A DNA stretch of 64,000 nt from Thermohalobaculum sp039184865 (GTDB lineage: Bacteria > Pseudomonadota > Alphaproteobacteria > Rhodobacterales > Rhodobacteraceae): positions 62,001-126,000 of the forward strand of contig JBCDAV010000011.1 in assembly GCA_039184865.1 (NCBI GenBank). The letters are read 5' to 3'. Below the pieces are notes generated by a model that was given only the letters and a program-made list of their open reading frames with translations, was not told the DNA's origin and searched no databases. Position numbers and translations under genes: made by a program. How positions within the stretch are numbered: position 1 is the first letter of the stretch; the number at the start of each line of letters is the position of its first letter. Shown here in pieces: positions 43,644-52,497 of this stretch.

Positions 43644-44945
43644 ATGAGTGCAGTCATTGCCAATGAGCGATCGACGCTCGCCGACAGTCTCTGGACTGCA
43701 ACGGCAAATCTGTCTCCCGACCGCCCTGCGCTCGCGGGCGCAGCCGAGGCAGATACGGTGATCATCGGAGCGGGCTTCACAGGGCTTTCGGCGGCCGTGC
43801 ACCTGTCCGAAGCGGGGCAGTCGGTGATCGTGCTTGAGGCCGAAACGCCCGGCTGGGGTGCATCGGGCCGGAACGGCGGGCAGGTCAACCCGGCGCTGAA
43901 GCCCAACCCGGACGATCTGGTTGCCAAGTTCGGCCCGGATCTCGGCCGCCGCATGGTCAATCGTTGGGGCGGTGGCGGGCAGTTGGTGTTCGACTTGATC
44001 GCGAAGCACGGTATCTCCTGCGACGCGACGCAGGTCGGGTTTCTGCGCGTCGCCACATCCCAAAAGACCCTCGATCAGTTGCAGGAGATCGCGCGGCAAT
44101 GGCGCGGCTATGGTGCGGACTACGATGATCTGGACGCGCATGCGACAGTTGGTCTTGTCGGATCGGACGCCTATCTGGGTGCGGTCATCGACCGGCGCGG
44201 CGGGAACATCCATCCGCTGAATTTCGCGCTGGGCCTTGCCGATGCGGCGGAGAAAAACGGCGCTATCATCCACGGCAACAGCCGCGTGATCGACTTAGCC
44301 TCGGATGGCACGACGGTGACTGTCCGAACAGCAACCGGCAACGTAAAGGCGCTCCGGGCACTTGTCTGCACAAATGCCTACACGGGCGATCTTGCGAAAC
44401 CGCTGGGAAGGACTGTCGTACCGGTGACGTCGGTTCAGGTGGCGACGGCACCGCTTTCCGACAACGTCGCGAGATCTATCCTGCCCGAGGGCCACGCACC
44501 GACCGATACGCGACGGCTGATCTTTTACTTTCGCAAGACGGCCGATGGCCGGTTCGTTATGGGCGGGCGCGGCGCGTTGGGCGACGGCTCGATCCGGAAG
44601 CGCCAGCAAGCGCTGCGCGATGCCGCAGCAGAACTCTATCCGCAACTGGGCAATGCGGACTGGCAATACGCCTGGGGCGGCAATGTCGCGATGACCCGCG
44701 ATCATCTGCCGAACGTGCACCTGTTGGCGCCCAACGTGATCGCCGGGCTCGGCTTCAACGGGCGCGGTGTTGCCAATGCGACCGTGATGGGAACGATCCT
44801 CGCCGACTGGGCGACCGGCACGCCCGCCGAGCATCTCGACTTCCCTGTCACCGACGCGCGGCCCATTCCGTTCCACGCGCTTCGAAACCTGGGAGTCGGC
44901 GCGACCGTCGCCGCCTTTCGCATGTTAGACCGGTTCCGCCTCTGA
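43644..44945 (+). CDS. FAD-dependent oxidoreductase, DAO family (PuuB/OrdL-like)
   Basis: This 433-residue enzyme starts at ATG 43644, one base after the previous stop codon. FAD binding: VIIGAGFTGLSAAVHLSEAG, then GWGASGRNGGQVNPALK, typical of gamma-glutamylputrescine oxidase and related amine/amino-acid oxidases. The C-terminal AWGGNVAMTRDHLPNVH...AGLGFNGRGVANATVMG stretch closes the domain. It should oxidise a C-N bond, giving an aldehyde or keto acid, ammonia or amine and peroxide. It is last in the operon and faces the convergent cupin gene 18 bp away. Confidence 0.88.
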   Translation: MSAVIANERSTLADSLWTATANLSPDRPALAGAAEADTVIIGAGFTGLSAAVHLSEAGQSVIVLEAETPGWGASGRNGGQVNPALKPNPDDLVAKFGPDLGRRMVNRWGGGGQLVFDLIAKHGISCDATQVGFLRVATSQKTLDQLQEIARQWRGYGADYDDLDAHATVGLVGSDAYLGAVIDRRGGNIHPLNFALGLADAAEKNGAIIHGNSRVIDLASDGTTVTVRTATGNVKALRALVCTNAYTGDLAKPLGRTVVPVTSVQVATAPLSDNVARSILPEGHAPTDTRRLIFYFRKTADGRFVMGGRGALGDGSIRKRQQALRDAAAELYPQLGNADWQYAWGGNVAMTRDHLPNVHLLAPNVIAGLGFNGRGVANATVMGTILADWATGTPAEHLDFPVTDARPIPFHALRNLGVGATVAAFRMLDRFRL

Positions 44946-44963
44946 AGGCAGTTCGTCCGCCGT

Positions 44964-45698
44964 TCAGGGCCGGACGGTCGCGAAGTATTTCCGCACCGGA
45001 CCATCCGATTCCCAGCTGCAGACCGTGCCCGCGGGAATGAAGAGGGAATCGCCCGCATTGAAGACGTGACTTCGCCCATCGGTCTCGGTGATCGTTACTG
45101 AGCCTTCGATGATGTGGGCAAACTCGTGAACCGAGAACGGCTCAAGCTCGGTTCGGAAAGCGGTTGTTTCCCAGATGCCGGCCTCGATGTTACCGGTATC
45201 ATTGCGATGGAGCACCGACTCGTGCTGATGACCACCGCCGATCTGCTCCTCTGCCTCCACCAAGGTAATTGCCCCCGGTGCGGGTGAGACGACCGTAACG
45301 TCCTGCCCGGAGACCTCGCCGTGCTCGCCTGCGTTGGACATCAGCAGGAACGCCTTGCGCAGGAAACCGGTCTGCTTCCAGCTTAGTGGCGCACCGTTTC
45401 GCACGGCGAAGGCCTCGCCCGTCTTCACCGGCGTCGCGCCGCCATCGCCATCCAGCATTTCAACGCGGCCTTCAAGAACGACCATGAATTCGTCACCGGG
45501 GTAGGGGCCGAATGCTTCCTGCATGTCGGTCGTGGTCCACACACCGACGGCAAAAGTCTTCGCGTCATCCTCGTAGAAAACGTGGATGCGCTGTTCGTCA
45601 GGCGCCTGTTGGAAGTCGGCGGGGTTGATCTCCATCGGCTCCAGACCCGCGCCATCCGGCCCGTTGGGCAATAGCCTGATCACCTGTGATGCGGTCAT
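44964..45698 (-). CDS. Two-cupin-domain protein
   Basis: This 244-residue protein has two cupin folds in tandem. The first has PGDEFMVVLEGRVEML and TGEAFAVRNGAPLSWKQ; the second has VHEFAHIIEGSVTITETDG and AGDSLFIPAGTVCSWES. The sequence looks like the DUF861/EutQ-like cupin group. The usual multi-His metal motif is not clear, so it may be an isomerase, aminohydrolase or ligand-binding protein rather than an oxygenase. It is the last gene of the TRAP-linked minus-strand set, 222 bp after the PhyH gene. That gap may hold its own promoter. Confidence 0.8.
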   Translation of the reverse strand: MTASQVIRLLPNGPDGAGLEPMEINPADFQQAPDEQRIHVFYEDDAKTFAVGVWTTTDMQEAFGPYPGDEFMVVLEGRVEMLDGDGGATPVKTGEAFAVRNGAPLSWKQTGFLRKAFLLMSNAGEHGEVSGQDVTVVSPAPGAITLVEAEEQIGGGHQHESVLHRNDTGNIEAGIWETTAFRTELEPFSVHEFAHIIEGSVTITETDGRSHVFNAGDSLFIPAGTVCSWESDGPVRKYFATVRP

Positions 45699-45920
45699 GG
45701 AGGTCTCCCCGAACAGTCGATTTCCAGTGCGTTCGCGTTCGTATCATCACCGCGCGCAGATGCTGAGATTTCTTTCATCTCGCACTTGCAGAAGCGGGTG
45801 ACCGAGTCTGTCGGAACCCGAGGTGCCTAATTCGCGCCGCCAGCACTCGCCATTCCGGATTTGGGTTTCCGTGCGGACAGGATTTGTGAGCGAGGCCAGA
45901 TGCCTGCGTTTGCGCGAGCG

Positions 45921-46871
45921 CTACGCGCAGTAAGGGCTGGCGGCGTCCCAGCGGCCGTGCTGCGCGATGGGAGCAGAATGCGCGAGCCGGTGGCGCGCGG
46001 CCTCCCACATGTCCCGCCACGCGCGCCAGTCGCGCAGTTCGCGCGCCGGATCCTTGCGCGAGCGGGCAATGAATTCAGGAAAGTGACTGCGCCCGGTCGG
46101 CTGGCCGGTCACGTTGTAACGCAGATCGAACGACCAGCGGAAACCGTCGCTGCGGTTGGGCAGTGATGCGTGCGGTGTCAGCGGATGGAAGATCACGGCG
46201 CCGCCGGCCCTCACCGGCGCCGGGGCCGCCTGGGTCTTCGGGATGAACGCGTCGGCGATGCCGACCTGCTTGCGGGCGCAATGCGGCAGCATCCTGTCGA
46301 ACGCGCCGGAGGCGACCTGCAGGCAGCCGTTCTCGATGGTGGCATCGGTGATCGCGAGCCAGACGGTCACGAAATCCGTCTTATCCGCCTCTTCCAGCGT
46401 GACGCCCATGTCCTGATGCCAGTCGGTGGCGATCACGTGAGCCCGGCTTTCACCGGCTGCCACCGTGCGCTCGGGCGGCTTGATGCGGACGTGCTGGATC
46501 GGGTTCGACGTGATCTCCGGCCCGATCAGTCGCTCGACCGCATCGAGAATACCGGGTGCCGTGACCATGTCGAAGACGGCCGGGCCGAAATGCATCGGCG
46601 TGTTGCCCGTGATGTCCGCGTGCGGCAGGCTGATGTCGAAGGGCTGATACCAGTCGAAGCCACCCCGGATGCAGTGCTCGAGCCTGTCCCAGAACCCGGC
46701 ATCGTCGGGCGGCTTTGGCACGAGGCCCGCTGCCTGCCAACGCGCGTAGAGCCCGTCCATGCGCGCGGCATACTCTGACCGTACCGCGGACAGGATCGGC
46801 GCTTCGATCAGGTCTTCGACGACCAGATATCCCTGGGACTTGAAAGTCGCGATATCCTCGGTCGTCAGCAT
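45921..46871 (-). CDS. Phytanoyl-CoA dioxygenase (PhyH) family oxygenase
   Basis: This 316-residue protein is a likely Fe(II)/2-oxoglutarate-dependent hydroxylase. The iron-binding HxD is in TDWHQDMGV, the distal His in TPHASLPNRS, and the 2-oxoglutarate-binding Arg in FRWSFDLRYN. The N-terminus reads like other PhyH proteins (FKSQGYLVVEDLI). It sits 10 bp after the TRAP large permease gene, so it may act on what that transporter brings in. Hydroxylation could start N-demethylation or ring/chain opening, but the substrate is not known. Confidence 0.88.
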   Translation of the reverse strand: MLTTEDIATFKSQGYLVVEDLIEAPILSAVRSEYAARMDGLYARWQAAGLVPKPPDDAGFWDRLEHCIRGGFDWYQPFDISLPHADITGNTPMHFGPAVFDMVTAPGILDAVERLIGPEITSNPIQHVRIKPPERTVAAGESRAHVIATDWHQDMGVTLEEADKTDFVTVWLAITDATIENGCLQVASGAFDRMLPHCARKQVGIADAFIPKTQAAPAPVRAGGAVIFHPLTPHASLPNRSDGFRWSFDLRYNVTGQPTGRSHFPEFIARSRKDPARELRDWRAWRDMWEAARHRLAHSAPIAQHGRWDAASPYCA

Positions 46872-46881
46872 GTCCGCCTCC

Positions 46882-48525
46882 CTAGAGCAGCAGCGTGATG
46901 ATGTTCGGCCAGATCAGCAGGACGCTGAGCGCGAGCAGCTGGATGCAGATGAACGGCAGGAAGCCCTTGAAGATGTCCGTCAGCGAGATGTGCGCGGGAG
47001 CCACCGACTTCAGGTAGAACGCAGCCGGGCCAAAGGGCGGCGACAGGAAGCTGACCTGCATGTTCATGCAGAAGAGCACGCCGAACCAGACGGCGATGTA
47101 CCGCGGCTCAAGCGTTCCGACGAAACCAATCTCCTCGATCGGCAGCGCGCGCACGATGGGCAGGAAGACCGGAATGATCAGCAAGACGATGCCGACCCAG
47201 TCCATGAAGGCCCCCATGAAGAGCAGGATCAGCATCATGGTCAGTAGCACGAGCATGGTCGGCATCTCGGACCCGACGATGAGCTGGGCGATGTAGTTCG
47301 GCCCGCCCGCCAGCGTATAGGCGCCGGAGAGCGCAGCGGCACCGACGGTGACCCAGATGATCGTTCCGGTCGAGCGCAGGGTGCGCATGATGCCGTCCCA
47401 GAGCAGTCCGACCGCGCCGACGCCGCGGGCCAGCGCGATGAGGAATACCGCGAGCGCCCCCATCCCGGCAGCTTCGGTGATGCCGGAGATCCCGCCGTAA
47501 ATTGAACCGAGCACCACGCCGATCACGGTGAACGGCGCCACCAGTCCCTTGCCGTGAGTCCAGCCCATGGCCGAGCGCTCTCGTCCGAAGACAAACAATG
47601 CAAGGACCGCGCCCAGCGCTGCCGAGCCAGCCAGCCACGGGAGATGGCGCGGCATGCCGAGGAAAATCTCGTCGACGTTCTCGTCCAGGATATTCTGGCC
47701 CGTGATCGTGAAGTATCCCGCGCGCAGAAACAGCAGGACCGAGACCGCCGCGAGCAGGATCGACAGAAACGCGGCAAACATCCCGAGTTTCTGGATGCCT
47801 GTCGGGTCTCCCGGTGCCGGGTCGGGAAGCGGCGCATCCTGCGGTCGCAACTGGGTGCGGATCACGATGTAAGTGATGATGAACATCGCCAGCATGAAGC
47901 CCGGCACGAAGGCAGCGGTGAACAGCGCCTTGATCGAGGTCTCGGTGATCAGCCCGAAGATGATCAGCACAATCGAGGGCGGGATCATCGTCCCGAGCGA
48001 CCCGGATGCGCAGATCGTTCCGATCGCGAGGTTCTGATTGTAGCCGAGCCTCAGCATCTGGGGCAGGGCGATCAGGCCGAGCAGCACGACCTCGCCGCCG
48101 ATGATGCCGGACATCGCCGCCATGATGACGGCCATGATCGAGGTGACGATCGCGATCCCACCACGGACTCGCGACAGCCAGAAATCCAGCGCGTCGTACA
48201 TCTCCTTGGCGACACCTGAACGCTCGAGCAGTGCCGCCATGAAGATGAACAGGGGCACCGAGATCAGAACGTATTCGGTGAGCAGGTCGAATATCTTCTG
48301 GGTTAATATGTAAAGAGGCCCCGTGCCCGGTCGGCCGGTGAGGAGCCCCTCCCCGAAGCTCAGCGGGTCTGTGATCAGCGTCGGCTCGAACTTCATCACC
48401 ATGACGACCAGAGCCAGGACCGCGGACGCGAAGCCAAGCGGCATACCGATCGCGAGGAGGAAAATCAGGCCCAGCACCAGCACGATCGAGATCGTGCCGA
48501 CATCCTTCAGAATTGCGGGATCCAT
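46882..48525 (-). CDS. TRAP transporter large permease (DctM family)
   Basis: This 547-residue inner-membrane protein has many helices and the DctM signatures SVPLFIFMAALLERSGVA, GGEVVLLGLIALPQML, GSLGTMIPPSIVLIIFG and GGISGITEAAGMGALAVF. It is about 110 residues longer than the usual DctM. The extra part is a soluble-plus-helix insertion in the middle (about residues 230-340). Its start overlaps the small-permease stop by one base (TGATG), so they are coupled. It uses a sodium or proton gradient to move the solute delivered by the DctP-like protein. Confidence 0.9.
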   Translation of the reverse strand: MDPAILKDVGTISIVLVLGLIFLLAIGMPLGFASAVLALVVMVMKFEPTLITDPLSFGEGLLTGRPGTGPLYILTQKIFDLLTEYVLISVPLFIFMAALLERSGVAKEMYDALDFWLSRVRGGIAIVTSIMAVIMAAMSGIIGGEVVLLGLIALPQMLRLGYNQNLAIGTICASGSLGTMIPPSIVLIIFGLITETSIKALFTAAFVPGFMLAMFIITYIVIRTQLRPQDAPLPDPAPGDPTGIQKLGMFAAFLSILLAAVSVLLFLRAGYFTITGQNILDENVDEIFLGMPRHLPWLAGSAALGAVLALFVFGRERSAMGWTHGKGLVAPFTVIGVVLGSIYGGISGITEAAGMGALAVFLIALARGVGAVGLLWDGIMRTLRSTGTIIWVTVGAAALSGAYTLAGGPNYIAQLIVGSEMPTMLVLLTMMLILLFMGAFMDWVGIVLLIIPVFLPIVRALPIEEIGFVGTLEPRYIAVWFGVLFCMNMQVSFLSPPFGPAAFYLKSVAPAHISLTDIFKGFLPFICIQLLALSVLLIWPNIITLLL

Positions 48526-49373
48526 CAGTCGGCCCCCACGCTCTTCTTGATCGCGGCGAGTTCTTCCTCGTCGATCTCATCCGCCGTCGAGTGCGTCTCG
48601 GGCTCCATGTTCCAGTCGCTGATCACGTTGACTATGGCCTGCATGGCAACGAGCGTGACGATGATCAGGATTGCGGGCTGCACGGTTGCAGGGATCGGCG
48701 GGTCGAACGCCGTGCCGAACATCTCCCACTTGTAGAACTTGGTGTAGAACACCTGCTTGTAGCTGCCGAAGACGAGAAAGAAGGCAAACACTGCCAACAG
48801 GGCCGCAGACGTGACATCGCAGGCCCTTTGAGCCCAGCGGGGCAGGACGTCATAGAGCAGGAAGATCCGGATGTGGCAGCGCTGCTGCATGGCATAGAAG
48901 CCCGAGCACAGAAACACGAATCCACCCATCCACAGCGTCAGTTCGTTGGCCCAGAGGGTCGGTGCCTCGAGCGCGTAGCGCAGGAAAACCTCGTAGAGCA
49001 TCACGGCGGTCATGGACAGGATCAGGATCATCGCGCAGCGCCCGATGAAGAGCGCCACCCGATCGATCGGGCGCCACTGCTGGAATTCCATCGTGTAGAT
49101 CTTCAGGTTGAGCATGCCGACGACGAAGAAGACCGGGATCGAGACGAGTGCCAGCCAGTCCAGCGGATCGGCGAAGCCGCCGAACAGCCCGCCCATTTCG
49201 GGTGTCACGTCCTTGCGCAGGTGAAGCGCCGACATCTGGTCGACAAGGCCCTGGTTGTCGGGCGGAATGAAGTCCAGGATGTAGGCGGGCGTATGCCAGA
49301 TCGCCCAGCCCATGCAGATCAGAAAGAGGGCCGGTACAAGCCACTCCCAGAGCCCGCCGGCTTTCTCGTCCAC
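48525..49373 (-). CDS. TRAP transporter small permease (DctQ family)
   Basis: This 282-residue protein is the small membrane subunit and is longer than the common 160-200. An N-terminal helix (LWEWLVPALFLICMGWAIW) and a periplasmic segment precede the four DctQ helices (LVSIPVFFVVGML; CAMILILSMTAVMLYEVFLRY; LTLWMGGFVFLCSGFYAM). The WANELTLWMGGFVF motif is typical. Such long DctQ with long DctM subunits occur in the aromatic/mannitol type of TRAP systems. It is separated from the binding-protein gene by a strong hairpin. Confidence 0.85.
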   Translation of the reverse strand: MDEKAGGLWEWLVPALFLICMGWAIWHTPAYILDFIPPDNQGLVDQMSALHLRKDVTPEMGGLFGGFADPLDWLALVSIPVFFVVGMLNLKIYTMEFQQWRPIDRVALFIGRCAMILILSMTAVMLYEVFLRYALEAPTLWANELTLWMGGFVFLCSGFYAMQQRCHIRIFLLYDVLPRWAQRACDVTSAALLAVFAFFLVFGSYKQVFYTKFYKWEMFGTAFDPPIPATVQPAILIIVTLVAMQAIVNVISDWNMEPETHSTADEIDEEELAAIKKSVGAD

Positions 49374-49455
49374 GTCGCGCCTCCCCCTGCCACGGTTCTC
49401 ACATTGCTCGGGCTGTCGTCTGACCCATGCGTTTGGGGTCTTTGCGCGCCACCCG

Positions 49456-49489
49456 ATAAAAGAACGGCGGGGCCATGACAGCCCCGCCG
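49456..49489 (-). terminator. Strong hairpin with T-rich tail between TRAP binding-protein and permease genes
   Basis: On the minus strand CGGCGGGGC-TGTCATG-GCCCCGCCG (9-bp perfect stem, 49489-49465) is followed by TTCTTTTAT (49464-49456). It lies 26 bp after the binding-protein stop. It has all parts of an intrinsic terminator, but the permease genes continue in the same direction, so it probably gives partial termination and an excess of the binding protein. Confidence 0.7.
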
Positions 49490-49514
49490 CGTCATCCCGA
49501 AGAATCGATGCGGC

Positions 49515-50531
49515 CTACTGGGTCATCGCGCCGATGCCGACGAGGAAGTCGACATGGCTCTTCAGCATCGCTTTCGCTTCCGGCGTGGTCGCGAACTCGG
49601 TCCAGCCTGCCTTCACGGCTTCGCGGAACTTGCCCAGCTCTTCCGGCGACCACTCGTAGAGGTTCACGCCCTTGTCGCGCAGTTCGACGGCGTTCTGGGC
49701 GTTCTTGACCTCGTTGATCGAAGCGTTGTGCATGGCGAGCGAGTCCATCGCAACGATCATGATCCGCTTGTGATGCTCGGGCATCGCGTCCCAGACGTCC
49801 TTGCGGCAGGCGAGGTGATCCGCCGGCATCGAGTGGAAGCCCGGGTAGTTCGTGTGCTTGGCGATGTCATAGAGCCCGAGACCGATATTGTTGGTCAGGT
49901 TGGCCGCGTCGGCACCGTCGATGATGCCGGTCTCGAGAGCCGTGAAGATCTCGTTGAAATCCATCACGATCGGCGAGGCGCCGAGGTTCTTGAACACCAG
50001 GGTCGCCATGCCCGGAGGCGAGCGGAACTTCCAGTCCTTGAAGTCGGCGACGCCGCGGATCGGACGGGTCGAACTAAGCGACTCGGGGCCCGGAATCCAC
50101 CAGCCGACGAACTCCATGTTGTGATCGTTGTAGAGCTCGTTGACCGCGTCGCGCCCGCCACCGTGCAGCAGCCACGCCATCTGCTGATAGGGATTAGAGT
50201 ACCCGCCCATCAGATCGCCGGTGAACTGGAAGGCCGGGTTCTTGCCGGTCTGGTAGGCGCCGCCGGTCATGTCGCAGTCGAGGATGCCGGTCGCGGCAGC
50301 GTCGAAGGTCTCGGCTGATTTCACGACAGACGAGGCATAGAACATCTCGACGGTGATCTCGCCATTGGACATCGTCTGGATGTCGTCAATGTACTTAGCT
50401 GCCATCTGCCCCGACAGTGTCTCGGGCGAGAAGTGCGTCTGGATGCGCAGTGTCGTGGATTGTGCCAATGCGCTGCCCGCGGTGATCGCAAGTGCGCCAG
50501 CCGCCGCAGCGGCAAGCTTCAAAGCCTTCAT
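49515..50531 (-). CDS. TRAP transporter substrate-binding protein (DctP family)
   Basis: This 338-residue periplasmic protein starts at ATG 50531, after GGGAGG. A Sec signal peptide ends in GSALAQS. The mature protein has the DctP pattern: QTHFSPETLSGQMAAKYIDDI, GGAYQTGKNPAF, and KFRSPPGMATLVFKNLGASP, whose Arg usually binds the ligand carboxylate. The conserved Arg suggests an organic acid ligand. It is divergent from the GntR gene, across an AT-rich region of about 160 bp. Confidence 0.9.
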   Translation of the reverse strand: MKALKLAAAAAGALAITAGSALAQSTTLRIQTHFSPETLSGQMAAKYIDDIQTMSNGEITVEMFYASSVVKSAETFDAAATGILDCDMTGGAYQTGKNPAFQFTGDLMGGYSNPYQQMAWLLHGGGRDAVNELYNDHNMEFVGWWIPGPESLSSTRPIRGVADFKDWKFRSPPGMATLVFKNLGASPIVMDFNEIFTALETGIIDGADAANLTNNIGLGLYDIAKHTNYPGFHSMPADHLACRKDVWDAMPEHHKRIMIVAMDSLAMHNASINEVKNAQNAVELRDKGVNLYEWSPEELGKFREAVKAGWTEFATTPEAKAMLKSHVDFLVGIGAMTQ

Positions 50532-50626
50532 GATAGTCCTCCCAAAAAGGTTCCGCTGTCCCGCCCGTTTCCCCGGCGTGTGACACCGGCGAAACCCTAG
50601 CAACGGTACTCATCGCCGACAACACC

Positions 50627-50671
50627 TTTTCGAAAAATTTTGAAATTTCGATTTTCTGTAGAATTTTCGAT
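50627..50671. promoter_or_regulatory. AT-rich operator candidate with three TTTCGA elements
   Basis: Between the divergent TRAP and GntR genes lie a perfect palindrome TTTTCGAAAA (50627-50636) and two further TTTCGAT copies (50646-50652 and 50665-50671), spaced about 18-19 bases, or nearly two helix turns. The tract is far more AT-rich than its surroundings. The GntR protein encoded next is the natural candidate to bind it and control both directions. Confidence 0.45.
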
Positions 50672-50690
50672 AATATTGAATAACCTGTCG

Positions 50691-51350
50691 ATGAGGAGAA
50701 ACGTCATCAACCGCCGCATCGACACCCCGGACATCTACGAGGATCTGAAGGCCAAGCTGGTTTCGGGCGAATTGGCGCCGGGTCGCAAACTGAAGCCGAC
50801 AGAACTTCAGGGCGGCTACGACTGTTCCCCGAACACGTTACGCGACGTTCTCATGCGGCTCTGCAACGTCGGTCTCGTCGAGTTTCAGATGCAGCGGGGT
50901 TTCCGGGCGACCCCGAGTTCGCTGGAACGCCGGAGCGACGTGGCGCGCTTCCGGATTCTGCTCGAGCGCGAAGGTGCCGCGGAATCGATGGCTTCGGGCG
51001 GGATTTCCTGGGAGGCGGACCTCACGGCGGCGCACCATCGCCTGCTCCACATCGAGCGTCAGATCGTGTCAGCCGATGACGTGCAGCCTTTCCTGCCGCT
51101 CTGGACGGATGCCGAGCGGGAATTTCATGAAACCCTGATCTCAGCTTGCGGCTCTCCCTTGCTTATCGAGACCTATGCACGGGTCTATCTCCAGTTCCGC
51201 CAGCAGTTCGTTGGCCAGCAGCGCGATTTCGGCTCGAACTACTTCGAGGCAATCATCGCCGAACACCAAGCCATCGTCGACGCCGCGCTGGCGCGCGATC
51301 AGCACGGATGCCAGGCGGCAATCTACGATCATCTCAAGCGGAATCTCTGA
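50691..51350 (+). CDS. GntR-family transcriptional regulator with FCD ligand domain
   Basis: The product has about 219 residues from ATG 50691. The start is uncertain because no good ribosome site lies before it and the frame is open further up. The winged helix (IYEDLKAKLVSGELAPGRKLKPTELQGGYDCSPNTLRDVLMRLCNVGLVEF) is followed by an all-helical FCD domain with metal/ligand residues in DAEREFHETLISACGSPLL and IAEHQAIVDAALARD. FadR-type GntR proteins sense carboxylates or sugar acids. It precedes the enolase-superfamily gene by 5 bp and is divergent from the TRAP genes, so it probably regulates both. Confidence 0.87.
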   Translation: MRRNVINRRIDTPDIYEDLKAKLVSGELAPGRKLKPTELQGGYDCSPNTLRDVLMRLCNVGLVEFQMQRGFRATPSSLERRSDVARFRILLEREGAAESMASGGISWEADLTAAHHRLLHIERQIVSADDVQPFLPLWTDAEREFHETLISACGSPLLIETYARVYLQFRQQFVGQQRDFGSNYFEAIIAEHQAIVDAALARDQHGCQAAIYDHLKRNL

Positions 51351-51355
51351 CCGTC

Positions 51356-52447
51356 ATGCCCGGTATTACCTCGGTTGAAGCTAGACTGTTTCACGTGCCT
51401 CTGGATGAAGTGCTGGTCGATGCCAAGCACGGAGACCACACGCATTTCGAGCTGGTCACGGCGACAATCCAAGTGGACGACGGATCCGAGGGCACAGGAT
51501 ACACCTACACCGGCGGAAAGGGCGGCGCCGCGGTCCTCGCGATGATCCAACATGATCTGGCACCGATGCTGATCGGGCGGGATGCGGCGCCGGTCGAGGA
51601 TCTCTACGAGGCCATGCAGTGGCATATCCACTATGTCGGCCGGGGCGGGATTGCGTCGTTCGCGATTTCGGCACTCGACATTGCGTTGTGGGATCTGCGC
51701 GGGAAGGCAACGCGGCAGTCGTTGGCCGAGATGGCGGGCGGGTCGTCCGATCGCTGCCGCGCCTATTGCGGCGGGATCGATCTCGGCTTCGATCAGCCGA
51801 AGCTGCTGAACAGCGTCCAAGGCTACCTGGACTCCGGCTTCCACGGCGTGAAAATCAAGGTTGGCCGCGCGCAAGGTGACGATGCAAATCGCGTGGCGGC
51901 GGTGCGCGATCTGATCGGCCCGGACATCGCCTTCATGGTCGATGCAAACTATGCTTTGAACGTGGACGAGGCGATCGCCGCCGCTCGATCTTTCGCGCCC
52001 TACCATCTCACTTGGTTCGAGGAGCCGATCATTCCCGATGACTACGCGGGTTATGCCACCATTGCCGAGGCGACTGGCATGCCGTTGGCGATGGGCGAGA
52101 ACCTGCACACGATCCACGAGTTCGAGTACGCGGTGGCGCAATCGAAACTAACCTACCTCCAGCCGGATGCCTCGAACTGCGGCGGTGTCACTGGTTGGCT
52201 CGCAGCGGCCCGTCTGGCTGAAGCCAATGGCATCGCCGCGTGCAGTCACGGGATGCAGGAGCTACACGTTTCATTGGCCTCGGGCCTTGGAGCCAGCGGG
52301 ATGATCGAGGTGCATTCCTTCCCGATAGACCGCTACACGCAGCGCCCCCTCACAGTCGAAGACGGGCTGGCGGTGGCACCTGACGCTCCGGGATCGGGCG
52401 TCGACTTCCGCTGGGACATGCTGGCCCCTCACGAAGTCCGGCCTTGA
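51356..52447 (+). CDS. Mandelate racemase/muconate lactonizing enzyme family protein (enolase superfamily)
   Basis: This 363-residue enzyme has the capping domain (SVEARLFHVPLDEVLVDAKHGDHTHFELVTATI) and a TIM barrel. Catalytic Lys are in GVKIKVG; metal ligands are in MVDANYALN, WFEEPI and GENLHT; and a late His is in CSHGMQELHVS. This KxK plus His set fits the mandelate racemase subgroup, which includes sugar-acid dehydratases. Substrate unknown. GntR, this gene and the next two enzymes form a plus-strand operon. Confidence 0.88.
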   Translation: MPGITSVEARLFHVPLDEVLVDAKHGDHTHFELVTATIQVDDGSEGTGYTYTGGKGGAAVLAMIQHDLAPMLIGRDAAPVEDLYEAMQWHIHYVGRGGIASFAISALDIALWDLRGKATRQSLAEMAGGSSDRCRAYCGGIDLGFDQPKLLNSVQGYLDSGFHGVKIKVGRAQGDDANRVAAVRDLIGPDIAFMVDANYALNVDEAIAAARSFAPYHLTWFEEPIIPDDYAGYATIAEATGMPLAMGENLHTIHEFEYAVAQSKLTYLQPDASNCGGVTGWLAAARLAEANGIAACSHGMQELHVSLASGLGASGMIEVHSFPIDRYTQRPLTVEDGLAVAPDAPGSGVDFRWDMLAPHEVRP

Positions 52448-52497
52448 CGACTCGGCACCATCGGAGATCGGCTGAGCGCAAACACCGGGAGGACATC

